Origin: Fodinibacter sp035633415
Lineage (GTDB): Bacteria > Actinomycetota > Actinomycetes > Actinomycetales > Dermatophilaceae
Direction: 5' to 3'
Length of the DNA stretch: 5,861 bases
Assembly: GCA_035633415.1 (NCBI GenBank)
Contig: DASQEZ010000007.1
Span: 1-5,861, forward strand
In this document: positions 1-4,130 of the stretch, piece after piece
Numbering within the stretch: position 1 is the first letter of the stretch
Layout: each line of letters begins with the position of its first letter
The notes under the pieces: generated by a model
What the model saw: only the letters and a program-made list of their open reading frames with translations
What the model was told of the DNA's origin: nothing
Database searches by the model: none
Program-made: the position numbers and the translations under genes

Positions 1-599
1 CCCTCGGCTCGCGGGTCGTCGAGACGCCGGCGGGCACCGTCGACCTGGACGCCGAGTGGCGCTGGCTCCCGGTCTACGAGGCGGTGTCCGAGGTCGTCGG
101 CGAGACGGTCACCCTCGAGACGCCGAAGGAGGTCCTGCTCCGCCTGGCCGACGTGCACGGCGTCGATGTCGACCCGGGCCTGGAGAAGGACAAGGTCTTC
201 CTCGAGCTGCTCGGCGAGCTTGTCGAACCCGGGCTGCTGCAGCCGACCTTCCTGTGCGACTACCCCGCCATCGCCCAGCCGCTGGCCCGCCCGCACCGCG
301 AGAAGGAGGGCCTCATCGAAGCCTGGGACCTCATCATCGCCGGGATCGAGCGAGGCACCGGCTTCTCCGAGCTGGTCGACCCGGTGGTGCAGCGCGAGGT
401 GCTCACGGCGCAGTCGCTGCGTGCCGCCGGCGGCGACCCCGAGGCGATGCAGCTCGACGAGGACTTCCTGCGGGCACTGGAGTACGGCGCCCCGCCGATG
501 GGCGGTCTGGGTCTGGGCATCGACCGGCTGGTGATGCTGTTCACCGGCGCGAACATCCGCGAGACGATTCTTTTCCCCCACCTGAAGCCGGAGGCCTGA
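1..599 (+). CDS. lysS: Lysyl-tRNA synthetase, class II, C-terminal part (5' truncated)
   Basis: Cytoplasmic enzyme that activates lysine with ATP and charges tRNA-Lys. The reading frame enters at base 3, giving 198 residues of the catalytic domain; the N-terminal anticodon-binding OB fold and class II motif 1 lie outside the window. Visible landmarks are PTFLCDYPAIAQPLA, the stretch ERGTGFSELVDPVVQ (the family's G-x-G-x-SEL substrate-pocket region), and the class II motif 3 GLGLGIDRLVMLF, whose Arg contacts ATP. The protein ends with ILFPHLKPEA, the normal C-terminus of LysS, so the TGA at 597-599 is genuine. E. coli-type enzymes read SELND where this one reads SELVDP; I recall the latter from actinobacterial enzymes but did not check it. 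A small membrane-protein gene follows after four bases, suggesting one transcript. The family assignment is very secure. Confidence 0.96.
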   Translation, partial: LGSRVVETPAGTVDLDAEWRWLPVYEAVSEVVGETVTLETPKEVLLRLADVHGVDVDPGLEKDKVFLELLGELVEPGLLQPTFLCDYPAIAQPLARPHREKEGLIEAWDLIIAGIERGTGFSELVDPVVQREVLTAQSLRAAGGDPEAMQLDEDFLRALEYGAPPMGGLGLGIDRLVMLFTGANIRETILFPHLKPEA

Positions 600-603
600 C
601 CCG

Positions 604-834
604 ATGGATGCCGCCTGGCCCTACTTCGCTGCGATTGTCCCGACGATTCTCGTCGCGATCCTTTTCTACTTCCTCATCAAGGGCATGCTCGAGGGTGACC
701 GCCGAGAGCGGATCGCGCAGCGCCGGTTCGAGGCGGAGCAGGACCGCGCCGACGCGGCCGCGGCCCCGAACCCCGGCGATTCTGCGGCAGACGGGCCCGC
801 TGCCGGCGACGCGGGACCCGACGCACGGCCCTGA
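604..834 (+). CDS. Small single-pass membrane protein, function unknown
   Basis: A 76-residue protein of unknown function. Residues about 7-25 (from YFAAIVPTILVAILFYFLI) form one hydrophobic helix. A basic, probably helical stretch follows (DRRERIAQRRFEAEQDRADA, about 32-51), then an Ala/Pro/Gly/Asp-rich tail that looks disordered. The positive charges after the helix predict a cytoplasmic C-terminus by the positive-inside rule; there is no cleavable signal peptide. The start is supported by GGAGG at 590-594, inside the end of lysS and nine bases before the ATG. The ATG lies four bases after the lysS stop, so co-transcription and possibly coupled translation with lysS are likely. Hydrophobicity, the ribosome site and the tight spacing argue that it is a real gene, but no function can be assigned. 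Confidence 0.8.
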   Translation: MDAAWPYFAAIVPTILVAILFYFLIKGMLEGDRRERIAQRRFEAEQDRADAAAAPNPGDSAADGPAAGDAGPDARP

Positions 835-894
835 GGAATTGCCGAGACGGATTTCAACCTTCACTGCCCTTCGCCTTCTTCCGGACAGCGCTGC

Positions 895-900
895 TAATGT
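895..900 (+). promoter_or_regulatory. Candidate -10 element for lsr2
   Basis: TAATGT fits the actinobacterial principal-sigma -10 pattern TANNNT and sits in the 124-base gap before lsr2, which is visibly less GC-rich than its surroundings. It would give a leader of roughly 50 bases. No convincing -35 hexamer lies 16-18 bases upstream (that position reads CGCCTT), so this is weak. Read-through from lysS remains possible. Confidence 0.25.
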
Positions 901-946
901 CTTTTCCGGCATCATGACGATGCGTGGATTCCGCCCGAAAGACCCT

Positions 947-953
947 GAAGGGA
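947..953 (+). promoter_or_regulatory. Ribosome binding site deciding the lsr2 start
   Basis: GAAGGGA lies five bases before the ATG at 959. The same frame is open far upstream and has in-frame ATGs at 914 and 920, but only the ATG at 959 has this Shine-Dalgarno placement and yields the family-typical N-terminus MAKKVQV. Confidence 0.7.
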
Positions 954-958
954 AAGCC

Positions 959-1294
959 ATGGCAAAGAAGGTCCAGGTGCTCCTCGTCGACGACATCGAC
1001 AAGAGCTCCCCCGCCGACGAGACCGTCTCGTTCTCGCTCGACGGCGTCAGCTACGAGATCGACCTGACCTCGGCCAACGCCGGCAGGCTGCGCGATGACC
1101 TCGCGGTGTGGATCGGTCACGCCGAGCGCACCGGCGGCCGCCGGTCGACGGCTCGCGCGGCCTCGAAGGGCTCCGGCCGCAAGGCCGACCTCGGCGCCGT
1201 GCGCGCCTGGGCCCGCGACAACGGCCACAAGGTCAGCGACCGCGGCCGCATCTCGGCCGAGGTCCAGGCGGCCTACGACAAGGCCCACGGCTGA
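959..1294 (+). CDS. lsr2: Lsr2-family nucleoid-associated protein (xenogeneic silencer)
   Basis: An H-NS-like DNA-bridging protein that binds AT-rich DNA and silences horizontally acquired genes; in this GC-rich genome such DNA would stand out strongly. The 111-residue product matches the usual length (M. tuberculosis Lsr2 has 112). Residues 1-60 form the beta-hairpin/helix oligomerisation domain (MAKKVQVLLVDDID, then VSFSLDGVSYEIDL and the RLRDDLAVWI helix). Residues 61-76 are a basic, flexible linker. Residues 77-111 form the DNA-binding domain with the AT-hook-like Arg95-Gly96-Arg97 in HKVSDRGRISAEV, which inserts into the minor groove. Ser99 stands where many homologues have Pro (RGRIP). 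lsr2 next to lysS is the known actinobacterial gene order. The family is certain; the start is well supported by the ribosome site and homologous N-termini. Confidence 0.97.
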   Translation: MAKKVQVLLVDDIDKSSPADETVSFSLDGVSYEIDLTSANAGRLRDDLAVWIGHAERTGGRRSTARAASKGSGRKADLGAVRAWARDNGHKVSDRGRISAEVQAAYDKAHG

Positions 1295-1313
1295 GCCTCG
1301 AGACCTCCTCCGA

Positions 1314-1344
1314 TGCGGCGCCCCCCGACCCGGCGGGCGCCGCA
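1314..1344 (+). terminator. Perfect 10-bp GC hairpin between lsr2 and the FhuF-like gene
   Basis: TGCGGCGCCC at 1314-1323 pairs perfectly with GGGCGCCGCA at 1335-1344 across an 11-base loop. It begins 20 bases after the lsr2 stop and ends six bases before the next ATG. No T-run follows. In high-GC actinobacteria hairpins without a U-tract are often proposed as terminators. Because the 3' arm occupies the place where the downstream Shine-Dalgarno would be, it may instead limit translation of the FhuF-like gene. Confidence 0.5.
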
Positions 1345-1350
1345 CCGCTG

Positions 1351-1929
1351 ATGTCCCGACGGCACGCCTGGCTCACCTTCGCCACCGGTGGCCCGCCCCT
1401 GCCGCTCACCCTCGACGTCGACGCCCGACCCTGGCAGCAGCGCCTCACCGCCCTGCACGCCCGCTGGTACGACGTCGACGCACCCCCGCAGGTCGCGGCC
1501 GTGTTCGTGCTGCAGTGGCTGCTCCAGGTGGCGGCCCACACCGCAGCCCACGCCGCGGCGGCCGGCGCCTGGCGGGCAGACCTCACCGCCCTGACCTTCG
1601 ACCTCGGGCCCACCCTGGTGCCGTCCACGGTGCGCCTCACCGCACTGCGCCCGGATGCCGGCCCCCTCGCGGAGCGAATGGCTCGTGCCGAGCGCGACTA
1701 CCGCGCCGTCGCCCAGCCGGTGGCGACGGCCTACCCCGCCCTGGTGCGGCTCGGGCCGCACACCCGCGAGGCGCTGGTCGAGGACATGTGGTCGGCCGGC
1801 CGCCGCGAGGCCGAGGCGGCGGCCGGGCTGCTGCGGCCCGGGGTGCCCGGCCGCGAGTCGTGCTGCCTGATCTACGCCCTGCCCGGCTGTGTCGAGTGCG
1901 CCGGGTGCCCACGCCTGCGCCGAGGTTGA
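1351..1929 (+). CDS. FhuF-like [2Fe-2S] protein (ferric reductase family)
   Basis: A 192-residue protein whose C-terminus carries CCLIYALPGCVECAGC, residues 171-186. This fits the C-C-x10-C-x2-C ligand pattern of the FhuF ferric-siderophore reductase family (Cys171, Cys172, Cys183, Cys186). FhuF proteins are cytoplasmic and reduce Fe(III) in imported siderophores to release iron. An additional Cys180 lies inside the motif. The N-terminal part (about 1-165) is Ala/Leu-rich and probably helical, with the hydrophobic stretch VAAVFVLQWLLQVAAHTAAH. It has no signal peptide and no clear membrane segment. The ATG at 1351 is the only start in frame after the lsr2 stop, and it lacks a good Shine-Dalgarno. 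No siderophore biosynthesis or transport genes lie nearby, so the substrate is inferred from the family only. The Fe-S motif is strong; the exact function is uncertain. Confidence 0.82.
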   Translation: MSRRHAWLTFATGGPPLPLTLDVDARPWQQRLTALHARWYDVDAPPQVAAVFVLQWLLQVAAHTAAHAAAAGAWRADLTALTFDLGPTLVPSTVRLTALRPDAGPLAERMARAERDYRAVAQPVATAYPALVRLGPHTREALVEDMWSAGRREAEAAAGLLRPGVPGRESCCLIYALPGCVECAGCPRLRRG

Positions 1930-1930
1930 C

Positions 1931-1979
1931 CCCTGCCGGTGCGGGGTCGAGCTCGCGCGGTGGTCGACGCCGGCACGGG
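1931..1979. terminator. Nested stem-loop between convergent genes, candidate bidirectional terminator
   Basis: The 51-base gap between the two convergent stop codons is largely filled by an imperfect hairpin. The outer stem is TGCCGG (1934-1939) with CCGGCA (1970-1975), extended past a bulge by CCC/GGG (1931-1933 with 1977-1979). The inner stem is GTCGA (1946-1950) with TCGAC (1964-1968). There is no T-run on either strand. Its position favours a terminator for both transcripts, but the helix is interrupted. Confidence 0.4.
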
Positions 1980-1980
1980 C

Positions 1981-2862
1981 TCAGGGCAGGTCGGCGATCA
2001 GGTCGCCGTCGCGCTCGATGCGCTCGAGCACCTCGTCGTACATCAGCTGGCGCAGCGAGTCCGGCTGCGCTGCACCCTCTTCCACCTCGTCCCACGTCCG
2101 TGGTGCGGCGACGCACGGCAGCTCGCGGCCGCGCAGCGAGTAGGGGCTGATCGTCGTCTTGGCGGCGACGTTCTGGCTCCAGTCGAGGAAGACCTTGCCC
2201 GGACGCAACGACTTGGTCATCTTCCACAGCACGAGGCCCGGGTGCTTCTTGGTCATCTCCTGCGCCAGCTGCATCGCGAGGTCGCGCACCTGGTCGCTCG
2301 TGAGGTCACCACCCAGCGCGGCGTAGAGCTGCATCCCCTTGCTGCCCGAGGTCACCGGGAACAGCTCGAGCCCCAGGGTGTCGAGCCGGTCGCGCAGCAG
2401 CAGCGCCACCTTCGCGCACTCGTGCAGCCCCGCCGGCTTCCCCGGGTCGAGGTCGATGACCAGCCGGTCGGGGTTGCGCCGTTCGCCGTCGTCGTCGACG
2501 GTCCACTGCGGCACGTGCACCTCGAGGCTGTTGAGGTTGACCAGGTAGGTCAGGTCGGCGAGGTCGCCGATCAGCGGGTAGGTCACGTCGTCGATCGGCA
2601 CCCGAGGCAGCCAGCTCGGCGCCCCGGACGGCAGGTTCTTCTCGAAGAACATCTGGTCCTCGACCCCGTGCGGCCACCGCACCCGGGTCACCGGGCGGTG
2701 CGCGACGTGCGGCAGGAGCAGGGGCGCCACCTGGGCGTAGTAGTTGAGCACCTCGCCCTTGGTCGTCTCGGTCGACGGGTACATCACCTTGTCCAGGCTG
2801 GTCAGGCGCAGCTTGCGACCGGCCACCTCGACCCGGGTCACCTCGGGCACGTACTCAGGCAT
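1981..2862 (-). CDS. LigD-type DNA repair polymerase/primase (PolDom, AEP superfamily)
   Basis: A 293-residue stand-alone version of the LigD polymerase domain. Such enzymes add nucleotides, often ribonucleotides, at DNA ends and short gaps during end joining or excision repair. Landmarks are the start region LTSLDKVMYPSTETTKGEVL (residues 20-39), LEVH with His116, the metal-binding Asp137-Leu-Asp139 in VIDLDPG, SGSKGMQLY (172-180), and the third acidic residue Asp227 in VFLDWSQN, followed by KTTISPYSLR. The length fits an isolated PolDom; there is no 3'-phosphoesterase or ligase domain. The second motif has Gln178 where the family usually has His. The start ATG at 2862 overlaps the upstream ligase stop (ATGCCTGA, eight shared bases) and has GGAGGAGG six bases upstream, so translation is probably coupled. 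It could be the polymerase half of a split LigD or a Prim-PolC orthologue; sequence reading alone does not separate these. Confidence 0.93.
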   Translation of the reverse strand: MPEYVPEVTRVEVAGRKLRLTSLDKVMYPSTETTKGEVLNYYAQVAPLLLPHVAHRPVTRVRWPHGVEDQMFFEKNLPSGAPSWLPRVPIDDVTYPLIGDLADLTYLVNLNSLEVHVPQWTVDDDGERRNPDRLVIDLDPGKPAGLHECAKVALLLRDRLDTLGLELFPVTSGSKGMQLYAALGGDLTSDQVRDLAMQLAQEMTKKHPGLVLWKMTKSLRPGKVFLDWSQNVAAKTTISPYSLRGRELPCVAAPRTWDEVEEGAAQPDSLRQLMYDEVLERIERDGDLIADLP

Positions 2863-3796
2863 CGTCGACCTCCTCCAGGTCGGCCGGGTGGAGGTCGGAG
2901 CGCACGCCGAGGTAGGCCGGCTGGCGCAGCCGGTGCTGGCCGGTGAGCTCGAGGGTGCGCACCTCGATGACGACCTGCGGCTCGACCCAGGTGGTGCCCT
3001 GTGCGTCGACGGTGGGCACCTCGTCGACGAACGGCGAGCTGTCCCGGTGCAGCGGGCGCAGGCGCAGGGCGAGCGCCTCGCCCGCGGCGCCGGCCAGGCC
3101 GGAGCCCACGCGGCCCGCATACCGCCACCCACCGCTTCCGTCGGGGAGGCCGACCAGCACCGCACCGAGCCGTCCGTTCGACCCGACCTCCGGTCGCCAG
3201 CCACCCACCACGACCGACAGGCTGGTCCGGTGCGCGGTCTTGCGCCAGTCGGGCGAGCGGCGGCCCACGGCGTACGGCGCGCTGCGTCGCTTGCTGACGA
3301 TGCCCTCCAGGCCCTGATCCTTGGTGGCCGAGAGCAGGTGCGGGCCGTCGGCGTAGACCTCCGGAACCTGCCAGTGCCGGCCGGTGAGGTCGAGCCGCTC
3401 GAGCAGGGCGCGGCGGGCGGTCCACGACTGTCCGGTGAGGTCTGAGCCGAACAGCCGCAGCAGGTCGAAGACCATCAGCGTCACGGGGCGGGTGGCAGCG
3501 AGCCGCTGGGCGCGGCGCCGGTCGGCGACGTGCATCCGCTCGGTGAGGGCGTGGAAGCTGGGACGGCCGCCGTCGAGCGCGACGACCTCGCCGTCGAGCA
3601 GCATGTCGTCGTAGTCGCGGCCGATCCCCTCGAGCTCCGGATAGGCGGCGGTGACGTCGCGCTCGTTGCGTGACCACACGGTGACGACGCCGTCGCGCAC
3701 GTCGACGAGCACCCGCATCCCGTCCCACTTGACCTCGTGCACCCACGCGTCGCCGGTCGGCACGCGGTCGGCGACGGTGGCCAGCATGGGACGCAT
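2855..3796 (-). CDS. ATP-dependent DNA ligase, LigD ligase-domain / LigC type
   Basis: A 313-residue enzyme that seals DNA nicks through an enzyme-AMP intermediate. Numbered from the ATG at 3796, the nucleotidyltransferase motifs are: motif I EVKWDG with AMP-accepting Lys23; motif Ia Ser42-Arg43; motif III LLDGEVVAL with Glu70; motif IIIa MVFDLLRLFG; motif IV LEGIVSK with Glu164 and Lys169; and motif V WRKTAH with Lys186. The C-terminal OB fold (about 191-313) ends in LRQPAYLGVRSD, resembling the R-x-P-x-hydrophobic-x-G-x-R element of this family. Motif V commonly reads W-x-K-x-K; here Ala188 fills the second Lys position. The length fits a two-domain minimal ligase with no fused polymerase or nuclease domain. 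It is the first gene of a two-gene operon, overlapping the polymerase gene by eight bases. LigD-like versus LigC-like identity is unresolved, and no Ku gene is in view. Confidence 0.93.
   Translation of the reverse strand: MRPMLATVADRVPTGDAWVHEVKWDGMRVLVDVRDGVVTVWSRNERDVTAAYPELEGIGRDYDDMLLDGEVVALDGGRPSFHALTERMHVADRRRAQRLAATRPVTLMVFDLLRLFGSDLTGQSWTARRALLERLDLTGRHWQVPEVYADGPHLLSATKDQGLEGIVSKRRSAPYAVGRRSPDWRKTAHRTSLSVVVGGWRPEVGSNGRLGAVLVGLPDGSGGWRYAGRVGSGLAGAAGEALALRLRPLHRDSSPFVDEVPTVDAQGTTWVEPQVVIEVRTLELTGQHRLRQPAYLGVRSDLHPADLEEVDDA
2869..2876 (-). promoter_or_regulatory. Strong ribosome binding site of the polymerase gene
   Basis: On the minus strand GGAGGAGG ends six bases before the ATG at 2862. 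It lies inside the ligase coding sequence and fixes the polymerase start, although the frame is open well beyond it. A site this strong lets the polymerase be translated independently as well as by coupling. Confidence 0.8.
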
Positions 3797-3803
3797 GCGC
3801 ACA

Positions 3804-3807
3804 TCCT
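3804..3807 (-). promoter_or_regulatory. Ribosome binding site choosing the ligase start
   Basis: AGGA on the minus strand (within GGCAGGAT) ends seven bases before the ATG at 3796. An alternative in-frame GTG at 3802 would leave only one base of spacing, and an ATG at 3787 is too far away. The ATG at 3796 is therefore preferred; it adds MRP before the conserved MLAT stretch. Confidence 0.6.
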
Positions 3808-4031
3808 GCCGGTCGTCGGGTCGTGCGTGTGTGGGTCATGGGTGGTAGGGGTTCCCGGGCGACCCCTTCGCTGCCCCCGTTCGCGTTCGCCTCGGTCTGT
3901 GGTGGGCTCTCAGGCAGCCTGGATGCCGTCGACTCCCCTTGGCCGGTCTGGTCCGGTTGTGCGCGTGGCCGGGTGTCCCCGTGGGGTGCGTGGTCGGGCA
4001 CCCCCCCTTGGGGGAGCGGAGCGCGGCTCCA

Positions 4032-4075
4032 TTCGATCAAAACGATTCTGCTGCAGGCGAACACGTGTGATCGAA
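4032..4075. repeat. 8-bp perfect inverted repeat upstream of the HNH promoter
   Basis: TTCGATCA (4032-4039) and TGATCGAA (4068-4075) are perfect reverse complements separated by 28 bases. The right arm runs into the left half of the SOS box. The 8-bp palindrome ACACGTGT (4061-4068) abuts it, and CGAACAC occurs twice at a 14-base step (4058 and 4072). These may be operator sites or simply echoes of the SOS half-site. Confidence 0.4.
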
Positions 4076-4086
4076 CACTTGTTTGA
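4071..4086. promoter_or_regulatory. LexA-binding SOS box
   Basis: TCGAACACTTGTTTGA matches the actinobacterial LexA consensus TCGAAC-N4-GTTCGA at 11 of its 12 defined positions (T for C in the right arm). It also matches 13 of 14 positions of the related B. subtilis consensus CGAACRNRYGTTYG. It overlaps the predicted -35 element of the HNH gene, the classic arrangement for repression by LexA until DNA damage triggers its self-cleavage. Its centre is about 52 bases before the GTG start. The site also lies about 275 bases upstream of the divergent ligase gene, for which control is much less certain. Confidence 0.75.
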
Positions 4087-4107
4087 TATCGCTTCGCCCG
4101 GTAGAAT
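4079..4107 (+). promoter_or_regulatory. Promoter of the DUF222-HNH gene
   Basis: TTGTTT (4079-4084) and TAGAAT (4102-4107) are separated by exactly 17 bases. The -10 fits TANNNT and matches TATAAT at 5 of 6 positions; the -35 is a moderate TTG-type match. Transcription would begin near 4114, giving a leader of about 17 bases that contains the ribosome site. The -35 lies within the SOS box. Confidence 0.6.
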
Positions 4108-4117
4108 CGAGTCACGC

Positions 4118-4129
4118 GGAAGGGGGAGG
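4118..4129 (+). promoter_or_regulatory. Purine-rich ribosome binding site of the HNH gene
   Basis: GGAAGGGGGAGG stands directly before the GTG at 4131. The GGAAGG portion has seven bases of spacing, whereas the terminal GGAGG would be too close. It is the best argument for the GTG start, because the next in-frame candidates (a GTG about 28 codons later and an ATG deep in the domain) lack comparable sites. Confidence 0.65.
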
Positions 4130-4130
4130 C

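Larger units (their letters stand above)
3797..4130. other. Divergent intergenic region between the ligase operon and the HNH gene
   Basis: These 334 bases hold no gene I can support; open frames here are short and have no recognisable product. The half nearest the ligase is GC-rich and contains a 6-bp hairpin, AGGGGT (3847-3852) with ACCCCT (3862-3867), and a C-run/G-run hairpin at 4002-4014. No good -10/-35 pair for the ligase operon was found on the minus strand. From about 4030 to 4110 the base composition turns clearly more AT-rich and carries an inverted repeat, an SOS box and a promoter facing the HNH gene. Confidence 0.7.

Noticed and set aside
881..909. Possible bulged stem CCGGACA with TGTC-TTTT-CCGG before lsr2.
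   Set aside because: Only two four-base helices split by a bulge; too weak to call as a structured leader without conservation data.
56..958. N-terminal extension of the lsr2 frame through the lysS region.
   Set aside because: It covers the real lysS and small-membrane-protein frames, has no homology-like features, and the ribosome site and the MAKKVQV N-terminus place the start at 959.
2635..2650. Perfect inverted repeat GTTCTT-CTCG-AAGAAC.
   Set aside because: It lies inside the polymerase coding sequence over the conserved FFEKN residues and is explained by codon choice (Glu-Lys-Asn and Phe-Phe).
1939..2946. A 335-codon plus-strand open frame antisense to the polymerase gene.
   Set aside because: It mirrors the polymerase codons and has no recognisable motifs; the minus-strand frame has all catalytic residues.
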